Shown piece after piece: positions 11,273-23,657 of a DNA stretch of 64,000 nt. The stretch is taken from contig NC_091273.1 of NCBI RefSeq assembly GCF_042100115.1, forward strand, positions 1,550,001 to 1,614,000, in the 5' to 3' direction. Under the pieces are notes generated by a model. It made no database searches. It had not been told where the DNA came from and saw only the letters and a program-made list of their open reading frames with translations. How positions within the stretch are numbered: position 1 is the first letter of the stretch; every line of letters begins with the position of its first letter. This DNA is from Alternaria dauci (lineage: Eukaryota; Ascomycota; Dothideomycetes; Pleosporales; Pleosporaceae). A program made the position numbers and the translations under genes.

Positions 11273-14200
11273 CTATACCTAAGGTTTAGACTTCTTAATA
11301 TATCTATACCTAGAACTTAACTTAATAGCGCTAGGCTTATATTAACTATATCTACTAATAGAGGAATAAGATAACCTTTTATTATAAGTAGTATAAGGAG
11401 AAGAATCTTTATTATTTTATAAATACTACCTCTAAGTAGTATACTAGCTATATTTTAGTAAAAGCTAAGTACAGCTTATTTATAACTAAAGAAGAGTAGA
11501 AGAAGGTTAAGGCTAAAAAGTATAAGAAGTACTTAGCACTTCTTTAAGCTAAGGCTAAGGTTACTTAACTTTAGCTAGAAGTAGTAAAGACTAAGGTATA
11601 AGAGTAAGTATTTACTAATTAAGATTATACTATTTTAAGTCTTTAAGATTACGTAAAAGAGTAAGCTAAGGGGAACTCTACCCTTAGTATAGACTTTTAG
11701 CTAACTAAACTATTACTACCTAGACTATAAACTAACTTAGGCTAGTTATAGGATAATACTTCTTTTAATCCTTTTTCTAAATTCTTTTTCTCCCTTAAGG
11801 ATCTAGTCCTCTCTTCTCTAAGTATTTCTAATAGTACTTACGTACCTATAACTTATAGTTTATTAAATTTTCCTTTAGTTCCTAAGTATTCTAGCTCTCT
11901 AGCTATCCTAGCTACTTAACTAAGTATTTCTATTAATAACTAATTTTTTATAGGCCCCTAATCTCTTTAACCTTATATTTATTATCTTTAAGCTCTATAT
12001 TAGTAGCTAGCTTAGCCTCTAGAGGTACTCTTTCTAAGAGTTTCTTATAAAAGATAGAGTAGATATATATACCTAGTAGGAGTTAGAGTTTATAGTTTAT
12101 ATTACTTATTTCTTTTAGAACCTTAAATAGTCTTACTTAGAGGTTATTTAGTTTCTTACTTAGTTACTTAGTTTTTAGGTTCTATTATAATAAGAAAACT
12201 TTATCCCCCTTCTAAAAGGTTAGTCCCTTAATCCTTTACTTATTAGCTACCTTAGCTACAGTAAGGTTCCTATAAGCTATATTCTTACTTAATTTATTAT
12301 ATAGCTCTCGCATTAAGTAGGCCTTATTATCTACTCTTACTATAATACTTTCTATATCTTTTAGATCTTAATAAGTAACTAGTTTATATCTATAGTTTAT
12401 ATAGTATAGTAAGTACTTAGTTATTATAGACCTAGTACTATTATAAGCTAATTATACTATTAGTAAGAGTTTAACTTAGTTATCTTATAGCTTATTAGCG
12501 TATATCCTTAGATACTATTCTAGTATTTAGTTTATTCTTTCTATCTAGCTGTCTATTTTAGGGTAAAAGCTAGTTAATAGCTTCTTCTTTATACCTAATT
12601 TTACTAGGAATATATTCTAGTATTTAGAAGTAAATAGTTTATTATAATTAGTAATAAACTCTTTAGGTATCCTATACTCTAATATTAGTGCCTTACTAAC
12701 CTTATACGCGTATTCTTCTACTATAATAGTCTCTTCTATAGGTATAAACTTTACTCCTTTTATATATTAGTATATAATAACTAAGATTATATTATATAAT
12801 CTTCTAGATCTTAGTTCTAATAATTTTAGGAGCTTTACTATAAAGTCTATTATTACGCTACTCTATAGTCTTATTAGTAGTAGTAAGGGTTATAATAGGC
12901 TATAGGGCTTATATCTCTTAGGCTTATTCTAGTAATAAGCTAAATAGTTACCTAAGACGTCCTATATCTTTACTTATAAGCGTAGTATTATAAATACCTT
13001 TAATAGTCGCCTAACTATTTCTTCTAGTAATATATACCTATACTCTAGGGACTTATATAGTTCCTTAATAAGACTTAATCTTATATATAGAGGTATATAT
13101 ATTTAATTACTTTAAATTATATCTTAGTACTCTTACTTATCTTATAATAGTTTATTAGAGCCTTTTTCCTTAGGCTTAAACTACTAGCTAGCTACTCTCT
13201 ACTACTACTACTACTAAAGTGTTTCTACCTACTTAGCTACCTTAGCTATCTTAGCTAGTTCTAGCTAGTTATAATATAGTATACTATTAGGTATCTTCTT
13301 AAATATAGCGTTATATAGTTCCCTATAACTTTCCTTACGTAAGTTAGATCTCCTATTTAAGGTATCTACTACTTTATTAAGTATTCCTACGTAGTATATT
13401 ATCTTAAAGTTAAACTAAGCTAGTATCTTAGCCTATTAGACTTATTATTAGTTAAGTTTCTTTATTATTATAAAACCTACTAAGTTCTAGTAATTAGTAA
13501 AAACCTTAATCTAGTGTAGTAGTCCTAGTAGATAGACTTCCTACTATTTAAAGGTATTAACTACTCCTAGTAGCTCCTTATTATAAATGTTATAGTTAAG
13601 TTCTACTCTAGAGAACTTCCTTAAGTAGTAGAATACTAGTCTCTACTTCTTATCTAGGTACTACTATAATAATATAGCTCTAAGTATATAGTCTAACGTA
13701 TTAGTCTTAACCTACGTCTCTTACTTTAGGTTATATATCTTTAGTACTAGTACTTTAAAGAATATCTACTTAATTTAATTAAAAGCCTCTTAATATTCCT
13801 TATTTTATTTAAAACTAACCTCCTTCTTTATAATCTTAGAGAGGGGTATTATAATTTTTAAGTAATCCTTAATAAACTTTTAGTAGTAGTTAGTAAATCC
13901 TAGGAAAGATTATATATCCTTAACTATTTTAGGTATTAGCTACTCCTATATAGCTACTATCTTCTTTAGGTTTATCTTTACTCCCTCTATAGATATTATA
14001 AAGCCTAGGTATTCTATTTCCTTTATATAGAATTTACACTTCCCTAGCTATAGGTATAGCTTATATTCCTTAAGCTTCCTTAGCACTTTCTTAATATACT
14101 CTATATATTCTTCTAGCGTCCTACTAGTGTATACTAGTATATTATTAATATATACTATAATAAAGATTCTAAGGTATTTATAAAGGGCGTTATTAATAAC

Positions 14201-17200
14201 TAACTAAAACGTTACTAGGGCGTTTATTAACCTAAAAGGTATTACTATATACTTAAATAGTCTATATTTTATCTTAAACGCTATTATCTATTTATATCCT
14301 TCCTTAATCCTAATTTAGTAAAATCCTTCCTAAATATTAAACTTTATAAACTACTTAGCTCCTTAGAGTTAATCTATAAGCTTAGTTATTAGTAGTAGGG
14401 GATATTAGTTCTTCTAAGTAATACTATTTAACTTATAAAAGTTAATATATAGTTATTACTTCCTATTAAGCTTCTTTATAAATAAGATAAGTAAGGCTAT
14501 TAGGCCTAATCCTAGTTAGATAAATCCTTTCTTTAGATTCTTTTAGATATAATCCTTTAGCTTAGTATTATACTTAGGTAATATAGGATATATAAGTCCT
14601 AAGCTTAGCTTTACCCCTTTATTAAGGATAATCTTATAATCCTAATCCTAATAGTCTACTAAGTCTATAGCTTTATTTTCCTTAAAGAGTTCTCTAAACT
14701 TATTAGTTTAATACTCTTTTAGTATCTCTAATAGTAAGGGTCCTTCCTTTATAGTTATAACTTATCTTATCTAGATAACTCCTACTCTCTAAGGGTCCTT
14801 CTTATAGATTCTCCTAATCTTATAAGGTAAGATCTTACTAAACCTCCTATCTTAGGTTAAGCTCTAGTCCTTTAGGCTTACTCTTCTACGTACTCTAGTA
14901 ACCTTATATATAGGTTCTCTTCTAAGTATTATTTGTTTTCGCTAATTAATAGCGGGGTTATAGGCATCTAGCTAATCGTAACCTATTAATATATCTAGTC
15001 CACCTAGATCTATAATATTAATATTTATTTAGCACTCTATGCTAGCTATTTATAGCTTTATTAATTTAGTTTCTATCCGTATTATACTGTCTCTATATTC
15101 TATAGGCTTTTTATCAGCTAGTACTACTAGTACTAGATTCTTCTTAATCTAGTATAGTACTCCGTACTTCTCTACTACTTAGGGTAAGATTATTATTTAT
15201 ATAGCCCTACTATCTATAAGCGCCTTAATATTCTATCCTTATATAGATATAGTTATAAGTAACTACTTTACCTAACTATTAGTATCTTATACCTTCCTAA
15301 GGGTTATTTTAGGACTACCTTTACTAGTATAACCCTATCCCTAGTAGTATCTTAGTTTTTTAACTACTTACCTTTCCTATACTTAGGAAAGTAGCTAGTA
15401 TTATTCTTTAAGCTATAGTATATTAAATACTTATTATTATAATAGAAGCTCTAATAGATATTCTAATAAGGGATCTCCTCCTTAGTAATCCTTTCTCTTA
15501 GTTAGGCCTTCTTAGCCTTATATATTAGGTAATTTATAACCTTATAGATATTTAATAATAATATAGTATAGTAGTAGTTATCTACTTATTATACCTTATT
15601 AAGTTAATCTTAATAGAACTTATATCTATTCCTATATTACGTCTATAGGAGTCTATAGTAGATCTCTACTTTCTCTAGTTTATATAGATAGTAGTTATCT
15701 ACTAGATATTTGTCTACCTAGAGGTTTAGGTAATAATACTAGTCCTAGTCTATTCTATATTCCTCCTTATCCTACTTATAGAGTTTATAATTAATCTTAT
15801 AGTTATACTAATATAAATCCTTATAATCCTTAGTATCTTTTACTTTAGAAGCTTCTTAGTCCCTAACCTTAGCTAATAGGTCTTTAAAGTAGGGTTATTA
15901 GTGTACTACTTAGTAACTAATATCCTTAGTATTCTTACTAGTAATAATAACTTATCCTTAGATATTATAGTTATTAGCGTAGTATATATTACTACTATAA
16001 ATCTAGTATTAGTTATTAGCTAGTTAGTTTAATATATCTTAGCCTTTAATCTTCTAGTTATTATTCTTTAATTTATCCCTAGCTAAAGCCTTAGGCTACT
16101 AAATTATTATAAATTTCTCTTAGGTTACCTAGTGCGCCTTATTATAGAGGTCTAAGTTACTTAGGTTATTATCTAATTCTCTTAGAGTAGGGTAAGGCGT
16201 ACCTTATCTAATTATTTAAATCTTAATAGCTACCTATTTAACCTATTCTTCCTTATAGTCTTAGGTAAAGTGTCCTATCTTACTATATTAGAGATATACT
16301 TTATTATTATAACACTTCTAGCGTTCTTCCTTAGAGAGAGTATCTTATCTCTAACTTTTATTCTTCTTATCCTTAGGTTTCTCCTATACCTTACTAGTTA
16401 TAATAGTATTACTATCCTTATTATACCTATTACGCTACTTCCTAGTATTAGCTATTATTAGTTAAAATTATCCTTTCTACTAAGACTATTTCTATAAGTA
16501 GTTATCTATATATATAGCTAGCTTAAGTAGAGCTTATAGCGTTCTAAGCTTATTATAGTATATAAGGCTATCCTTAATATTTTCTTTTAGGCCTACTTTA
16601 AATACTATTTAAAGTACTATATTATCCTAATTAATCCTTACCTATAATTACTTAAACTCTGCTATATATATAGATATAGACTTAGTTTACCTTAGGAGAG
16701 TAATTTTTTTTTTTACTTAGTTCTTAGCGTCTACTTCTCTAAAGATATATCCTATCTCTTACTTAAATTTACTCTAACTAGTAAATATAGCTTTAGTTTC
16801 CTCTCTAGTTCCTTAGTATTCTACGTCTAGTAGATAGTTATTTATATAGGGTTATATCTAGTTTAAGGCTTATCCCTTTATATATATACTTACTATAAGG
16901 ATCTTATCCTAGTTACTTAGTACTTTATTAAATTCGTAATAGAGATTAACTTAAGTAAGGAATATCTATAACTCCTCTTATCCTCTATTATATTTCTTAG
17001 GCGCTACTATCTTAGGTTTCTTAATAGTAGGTAATCTTTTATTAGGTATAGCTATTAGCTAACTTATAAGTTAATTAATTATATCTTATATTATAGCTAT
17101 CTACTAAGCCTAGATATAGGCTAGCTACCTAAGATTCTTGAGTTCTCTAATACTTAGGCTATCCTCTATCTTAGAGTTAGATATATTAAGTATCTTATTA

Positions 17201-17335
17201 TTATATAGCACCTATATTAAGGGTCCTAGACCCTAGACTATATTATTCTAAGTAGTTCTATAGGATACTATTACTAAATCTTAATTAGGTAATACTATTA
17301 GTTAAAATATCTACTAATATCTAAGGTAGTTAAAG
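11273..17335 (-). pseudogene. gag-pol relic of element A (main fragment)
   Basis: Reverse complement of the gag-pol interior of the D family, running from the pol tail (11273) back to the gag start (about 17275) and the primer-binding region beside the LTR at 17336. The gag/pol boundary lies near 15352, where the A-run slippery site and stop are seen in reverse (ttagttttttaac). RIP has removed almost every CpA/TpG site, and the sense frames are full of stops. The 63-residue open frame at 16270-16461 is a chance remnant. Confidence 0.87.
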
Positions 17336-17812
17336 TATTATATAGGGTTTAGCTATACTTCTCTAGGCTTAGTCTATACTAAGGTAAGATAAGTTTAGGT
17401 AATAGTCTATAAGGTAGTATATAGAATAATTAGGTAGAAAAGAGTTATTATTATTAACTAAGAGAATAATAATACTAATTCTATAAATAATAGAATAACT
17501 AGTTAATAATCTATATAAGAGATAAACTATTTAAGTTAACTATAATAAGTATAATAATAAGATCTAATATATTCTTATACTTATTACCTTAGGTCCTATC
17601 CTCTTTACCCTCCCTTCTAAAAGGGAGGCCTAGGAGGGCTATAGCCTCTTAATCCTTACTAGCCTCCTAGAGGCTAGGTCTTAGTAGGATACTATTCCTT
17701 TTATATAATCTAGGCCCTACCTTAGATCTACTTTTATCTATAGTGTCCGCCTAATAGTCTTCCTTCATGCGACCTATATAAAAAGGAAGTAATTCCTTGT
17801 TACCTTATAATA
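17336..17812 (-). repeat. 5' LTR of element A
   Basis: 477 bp in reverse orientation, beginning tattatataggg and ending ttataata. A short stretch near its outer end (tcatgcgacctatataaaaagg) is less mutated than the rest. Confidence 0.86.
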
Positions 17813-20800
17813 AAGGACCCTTAGGAAGGTATAGGATACTAATAGTTAGGCGAAGTAGCTACTTATAACTATATCTATACTAGGTTAAGATATCTAGGCG
17901 CTTATAGATAGTAGGGCTATATATATAATAATCTTACCCTAAGTAGTAAAGAAATATAAGATACCTTATAAGATTAAGGATTACTTAGTACTAGTAGTAC
18001 TAGTTAATAAGAAACCTATAGAATATAAAAATAGTATAATAAAGTTAGAGACTAAATTAATAAAGCTATAAATAGCTAGTATAGAGTACTAAATAAATAT
18101 TAATATTATAGATCTAGGAGGACTAGATATATTAATAGGTTATAATTAGCTAGATACCTATAACCCTACTATTAACTAGTAAAAGTAAATAATACTTAGA
18201 AGAGAACCTATATATAAGGTTACTAGAGTATATAGAAGAGTAAGCCTAAAGGACTAGAGCTTAACCTAAGATAAGAGGTTTAGTAAGATCTTACTTTATA
18301 AGATTAAGAGAATCTATAAGAAGGACCCTTAGAGAGTAAGAGTTATCTAGATAAGATAAGTTATAACTATAAAGGAAGGACCCTTACTACTAGAGATACT
18401 AAAAGAGTATTAAACTAATAAGTTTAGAGAACTCTTTAAGGAAAATAAAGCTATAGATCTAGTAGACTATTAGGATTAAGATTATAAAATTATCCTTAAT
18501 AAAGGGGTAAAGCTAAGCCTAGGACTTATATACCTTATATTACCTAAGTATAATACTAAGCTAAGGGATTATATCTAGAAGAATCTAAAGAAAGGATTTA
18601 TTAGACTAGGATTAGGCCTAATAGCCTTACCTATCTTATTTATAAAGAAGTTTAATAGAAAGTAGTAACTATATATTAACTTTTATAAGTTAAATAGTAT
18701 TACTTAGAAGAACTAATATCCTTTACTACTAATAACTAAGTTTATAGATTAACTCTAGGGAGCTAAGTAGTTTATAAAGTTTAATATTTAGGAAGGATTT
18801 TACTAAATTAGGATTAAGGAAAGATATAAATAAATAATAATATTTAAGATAAAATATAGACTATTTAAGTATATAGTAATACCTTTTAGGTTAATAAATA
18901 CCTTAGTAATATTTTAGTTAGTTATTAATAACACCCTTTATAAGTACCTTAGAATCTTTATTATAGTATATATTAATAATATACTAGTATATACTAGTAG
19001 GACGCTAGAAGAATATATAGAGTATATTAAGAAAGTGCTAAGGAAGCTTAAGGAATATAAGCTATACTTATAGCTAAGGAAGTATAAATTCTATATAAAG
19101 GAAATAGAATACTTAAGCTTTATAATATCTATAGAGGGAGTAAAGATAAACTTAAAAAAGATAGTAGTTATATAGGAGTAGCTAATACCTAAAATAGTTA
19201 AGGATATATAATCCTTCTTAGGATTTACTAACTACTACTAAAAGTTTATTAAGGATTACTTAAAGATTATAATACCTCTCTCTAAGATTATAAAAAAGGA
19301 AATTAGTTTTAAATAGAATAAGGAATATTAAGAGGCTTTTAATTAAATTAAGTAGATATTCCTTAAGGTACCTATACTAGAGATATATAACCTAAAGCGA
19401 GAGACGTAAGTTAAGACTAACGCGTTAGATTATATACTTAGAGCTATATTATTATAGTAGTACCTAGATAAGAAGTAGAGACTAGTATTCTACTACTTAA
19501 GGAAGTTCTCTAGAGTAGAACTTAACTATAATATTTATAATAAGGAGCTACTAGGAGTAGTTAATACTTTTAAATAGTAGGAAGTCTATTTACTAAGACT
19601 ACTACACTAGATTAAGGTTTTTACTAATTACTAGAACTTAGTAGGTTTTATAATAATAAAGAAACTTAACTAATAGTAAGTTTAATAGGCTAAGATATTA
19701 GCTTAGTTTAACTTTAAGATTACTTATTAAGCTAGAACACTTAATAGAGTAGTAGATACTCTAAGTAAGAGATCTAACTTACGTAAGGAAAGTTATAAGG
19801 AACTATATAATACTATATTTAAGAAGATACCTAATAGTATACTACGTTATAACTAGCTAGAACTAGCTAAGATAGCTAAGGTAGCTAAGCGGGTAGAAAC
19901 ACTTTAGTAGTAGTAGTAGTAGAGAGTAGCTAGCTAGTAGTTTAAGCCTAAGGAAAAAGGCTCTAATAAACTATTATAAGATAAGTAAGAGTACTATAAT
20001 ATAATTTAAGGTAATTAAATATATATACCTCTATATATAAGATTAAGTCTTATTAAGGAACTATATAAGTCCCTAAAGTATAGATATATATTACTAGAAG
20101 AAATAGTTAGGCGACTATTAAAGGTGTTTATAATACTACGCTTATAAGTAAAGGTATAAGATATCCTAGGTAACTATTTAGCTTATTACTAGAATAAGCC
20201 TAAGAGATATAAGCCCTATAGCCTATTATAACCCTTACTACTACTAATAAGACTATAGAGTAGCGTAATAATAGACTTTATAGTAAAGCTCCTAAAGTTA
20301 TTAGAACTAGGATCTAGAAGATTATGTAATATAATCCTAGTTATTATATACTAATATATAAAAGGAGTAAAGTTTATACCTACTAAAGAGACTATTATAG
20401 TAGAAGAGTGCGTGTATAAGGTTAGTAAGGTACTAATATTAGAATATAGGATACCTAAAGAGTTTATTACTAATTATAATAAACTATTTACTTCTAAATA
20501 TTAGAATATATTCCTAGTAAAGTTAGGTATAAAGAAAAAGCTATTAACTAGCTTTTACCCTAAAATAGACAGCTAGATAGAAAGAATAAACTAAATACTA
20601 GAATAGTATCTAAGGATATACGCTAATAAGCTATAAGATAACTAGGTTAAACTCTTACTAATAGCGTAATTAGCCTATAATAGTACTAGGTCTATAATAA
20701 TAAAGTACTTACTACACTATATAAACTATAGATATAAGCTAATTACTTATTAAGATCTAAAAGATATTAAAAGTATTATAGTAAGTATAGATAATAAAGC

Positions 20801-21127
20801 CCACTTAATATAAGGACTATATAAAGAATTAAGTAAGAATATAGCTTATAGGAACCTTATAATAGCTAAGGCAGCTAATAAGTAAAGGATTAAGGGACTA
20901 ACCTTTAAGAAGGGGGATAAAGTTTTCCTATTATAATAGAACTTAAAAACTAAGTAACTAAGTAAGAAACTAGATAACTTCTAAATAGGACTATTTAAGG
21001 TTCTAGAGGAAATAGGTAATATAAACTATAAACTCTAACTCTTACTAAGTATATATATCTTCCTTATCTTTTATAAGAAACTCTTAGAAAGAGTACTTCT
21101 AGATACTAAGCTAGCTACTAATAAATA
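17813..21127 (+). pseudogene. pol relic of element C (middle part)
   Basis: Colinear with D from the protease start (homologue of 23650) through reverse transcriptase, RNase H and the integrase core to the region just before the chromodomain. It is interrupted there by element D. RIP is near saturation. Confidence 0.85.
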
Positions 21128-21601
21128 TGTTACAAGGTAACAAGGAATTGCCTTCCTTTCATGCAGGTCGCATGAAGGAAGACCATCGGGCGGACACGTT
21201 GGACGAAAGTGGATCTAGGGCGGGGCCCAGATCACGTGAAAGGAATGGCATCCCGCCAAGACCTGGCCTCTGGGAGGCCAGTGAGGATTGGGAGGTCACG
21301 GCCCTCCTAGGCCTCCCTCTTGGAAGGGAGGGCAAGGAGGACAGGACCTAAGGCAAGGGGTATAAGAATGTGTTGGATCTCATTATTACACTCGTTGTGG
21401 TCAACTCAAATAGTTCATCTCTTACACAGATTGTCAACTAGTTATTCTATTGTTATAGAATTGGTAGCGTTATTCTTTGGTTACAACGATAACTCTTTTC
21501 CACCTGATCATTCCATATCCTACCTCACGGACTATCGCCAATATCTATCTCGCCTTAGTACGGACCGAGCTTAGAGAAGTATAGCAAACCCCCGTGTAAC
21601 A
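21128..21601 (+). repeat. 5' LTR of element D
   Basis: 474 bp, TGTTACAAGG to GTGTAACA. It is followed immediately by the primer-binding region. The two overlapping small open frames inside it (21127-21351 and 21320-21574) recur identically in the 3' LTR and look like chance frames. Confidence 0.95.
21361..21404 (+). promoter_or_regulatory. Predicted TATA box and RNA start with self-primer, element D 5' LTR
   Basis: A tataaga box starts at 21361. About 30-36 bases downstream, where transcription would be expected to begin, lies gtggtcaa (21397-21404). It is perfectly complementary to ttgaccac at 21604-21611, just inside the LTR. In the Tf1/sushi group the 5' end of the RNA primes its own reverse transcription through such a match. 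Both the start site and the priming mode are inferred from sequence only. Confidence 0.5.
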
Positions 21602-21613
21602 CTTTGACCACCT
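21602..21613 (+). other. Predicted primer-binding site, element D
   Basis: The bases directly after the 5' LTR (ctttgaccacct) do not resemble the complement of an initiator-methionine tRNA 3' end. They contain the 8-base complement of the likely RNA 5' end, suggesting self-priming. Confidence 0.5.
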
Positions 21614-21664
21614 TGGATATCAGTGGACGTTTAACCAACAGGACAGCCCGATTAAGATTCAACA

Positions 21665-23605
21665 ATGGCTCATCAGGGAAACGCGCAGAACAACAGGGCT
21701 CAGGGTCAGGGACCCTCGACGCCAGCACGCCCTACCCCAGAAAATGATGAGATGCTGGAAGCATCCGATGACGAGGGAGAGAACCCTAACGTCACCGAGC
21801 TCAGGAATCTTAGGCAACACACAACCACGCAGGCTCAGCAGATTGCTGAGATGCAGGCAATGATCAATCAGCTTGCAGGGCAACTGATGATGACCCCTAA
21901 CGAACGACCCGTTGCTACAAAGAAACCCAAGATAGCGTCACCAGAGAAATACGGTGGAGAACGAGAAAAGCTACGAGTATTTCTCACCAACATCGACCTG
22001 TACTGCGAGTACAACGAGGTACCCAACGACCAGGAAAAGATCCTCATGGCCAGTACATACATGAAGGATAAGGCTTCCAATTGGATGCAACCCTATGTGG
22101 ACGATTATCTGCTGGATGCAGAACACATGGGCACCAAAGAAGGAACCCGTACCTTATTCGCAAGTTGGACAGAGTTTAAGCAAGAGATGGGACGCATCTT
22201 CGGAGAAGTAGACGCTCAGAACCAGGCAGAGAAGAAGATCACTCGCCTGAGGCAGACCTCGTCAGTATCGGCATACACGGCGGAATTCAAGCAACTACAA
22301 GCACGGATCGATTGGGATGATGCGGCACTTCGAACGGTATTCGAAGCAGGCCTCAAAGAGAATGTCAAGGACGGCCTTGTACACCACGATAAGCCCGGGA
22401 CACTACACGCTCTGATTGAGCTAGCCACGCGTATCGACAACAGGTTGTGGGAACGAAACGATCAGAAGAAATACTTCCGACCCAACCTGCCCAACATGAA
22501 GAAACAGCGTGGTAGATTCGACAGGGATGGCGACGCCATCATGACCGGCAAGGTACAAGAGAAGGCCAAAGACAAGAAAACCCGAGGAGGTAAAAGACAC
22601 GACGGTCTCTCCAAGGAAGAACGCCAGCGGCGTTACGACAACAAAGCATGTCTCCGATGCGGGAAGACAGGACACTTCGCTAGGGATTGCGAAGAAGAAC
22701 AAGTCAAACAGGCAGCTATCAAGATCCGGATGATCAGACAAGGCACGCCTTACCCGGCCGGGATAGAGCCGGATGACAACCTAAGCGACTTAGACCTATA
22801 CGAGGAGGCACGCTTGGAGGATAAGGAAGGCTACGAAATCGTCCCAAGAGTTAAACCGGACAACGAAGTTCTCACCATGGGCCAGCCAAAGAAGACTGAC
22901 TGGAAGGTCAAAGGCACCATCGTGATGGAACGATTAGCCAACAACCAGTGTTGGGTATGTGGTAACAAGACACACTACGCCGACGAATGCACGGTTCGCG
23001 AACGAATCATGATTACCGGCCCGAATGCCGAAGAAATTGGGTATCAGGCGATACACCAACAACCCTACTTCGATGATCCAATGGTTGAGGTCGAGGACCA
23101 AGAAGCCCACGAAGTAGAAGATACCAAGGATCACAAGGATTTGTGTTGGTATGACTGTAAGATAAATTGCGAGTTCCATAAGCAAGATAAGGAGGATTGC
23201 AGGACAGACCAGGACCGGTGCTGCCACCTGAACCTCTGGGCAGACGAATGTCTAGCAGACATCTGCCATCTACACGAACCAGAGAAAGTGGAGATCCACT
23301 ACAGACTTCTATGGACGCAATGCAGGAACGGGTGTGACTTCCATCGCAAGCAGCTCAAGGAAGCACACAAGGTGGATGACTATTACCATCGCACCCTATC
23401 ATCAAACATCTGCGAGGTAGCAGATTGTGAGATTCACGAGGCCAAGAAGGCTCAACCAAGGAAGAGGATCACCAGGGAGGAGATACCTCACCAGAACATT
23501 CATTGGAGCTTCTGTTACGACGACAGGTGCTTGACGCACTACAGCTCAAAGAATGACACAGGCTACTTTCCTAAGTACAGGAAAGGTAAGCAGTCAAAAA
23601 ACTAG
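21665..23605 (+). CDS. gag: Gag polyprotein, element D
   Basis: 646 residues. It is the structural protein that would form the retrotransposon particle and package RNA. The central part (about residues 95-230) has the retrotransposon-gag capsid fold signature (LYCEYNEVPND...ASNWMQPYV). A classical CCHC zinc knuckle lies at residues 329-342 (CLRCGKTGHFARDC) and a second at 429-442 (CWVCGNKTHYADEC). The last ~160 residues hold five more Cys/His units of the form C-x3/4-C-x2-H, which ordinary knuckles do not explain. The start is the first ATG after the leader, in a favourable aacaATGg context. The TAG stop is preceded directly by a frameshift heptamer leading into pol. Confidence 0.93.
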   Translation: MAHQGNAQNNRAQGQGPSTPARPTPENDEMLEASDDEGENPNVTELRNLRQHTTTQAQQIAEMQAMINQLAGQLMMTPNERPVATKKPKIASPEKYGGEREKLRVFLTNIDLYCEYNEVPNDQEKILMASTYMKDKASNWMQPYVDDYLLDAEHMGTKEGTRTLFASWTEFKQEMGRIFGEVDAQNQAEKKITRLRQTSSVSAYTAEFKQLQARIDWDDAALRTVFEAGLKENVKDGLVHHDKPGTLHALIELATRIDNRLWERNDQKKYFRPNLPNMKKQRGRFDRDGDAIMTGKVQEKAKDKKTRGGKRHDGLSKEERQRRYDNKACLRCGKTGHFARDCEEEQVKQAAIKIRMIRQGTPYPAGIEPDDNLSDLDLYEEARLEDKEGYEIVPRVKPDNEVLTMGQPKKTDWKVKGTIVMERLANNQCWVCGNKTHYADECTVRERIMITGPNAEEIGYQAIHQQPYFDDPMVEVEDQEAHEVEDTKDHKDLCWYDCKINCEFHKQDKEDCRTDQDRCCHLNLWADECLADICHLHEPEKVEIHYRLLWTQCRNGCDFHRKQLKEAHKVDDYYHRTLSSNICEVADCEIHEAKKAQPRKRITREEIPHQNIHWSFCYDDRCLTHYSSKNDTGYFPKYRKGKQSKN

Positions 23606-23657
23606 GATGCCGCCAGGGACAGGGTCACGCTGGTGAAGGCAGTCCTAAAACGACCCT
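23596..23657 (+). promoter_or_regulatory. Programmed -1 frameshift signal (heptamer plus predicted pseudoknot)
   Basis: The heptamer A AAA AAC (23596-23602) lies in the gag frame as codons AAA AAC, followed at once by the TAG stop. A slip of -1 enters the pol frame, which is open from 23602 onward. Downstream, TGCC (23608-23611) can pair with GGCA (23638-23641) and GCCAG (23612-23616) with CTGGT (23630-23634). The loop AGGGTC (23621-23626) is complementary to GACCCT (23652-23657), which would make an H-type pseudoknot. The pairing was found by eye, not by a folding program. Confidence 0.75.

Larger units (their letters stand above)
3485..17812 (-). mobile_element. Element A: inverted RIP-degraded chromovirus nested in C, interrupted by B
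   Basis: Lies on the minus strand inside the gag-pol junction of element C. Two 477-bp LTRs bound it (3485-3961 and 17336-17812). The host sequence resumes exactly on either side: the left flank ends in the C sequence homologous to intact 23644-23652, and the right flank continues with the homologue of 23650 onward. The flanking 5-mers are aagag and aagga, which differ only by transitions. Its internal region is cut at 4103/11273 by element B. RIP is near saturation and no frame is open. Confidence 0.87.

Noticed and set aside
21127..21574. Two overlapping small frames in the LTR of element D, repeated at 27821-28268
   Set aside because: They lie in promoter/leader sequence, have no domain, and recur only because the LTR is duplicated.
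22421..23227. Antisense frames opposite gag (22421-22741 and 22934-23227)
   Set aside because: Hydrophobic shadows of the Cys/Lys-rich sense frame, with no motif. Unlike the 3' antisense ORF, there is no evidence of conservation.
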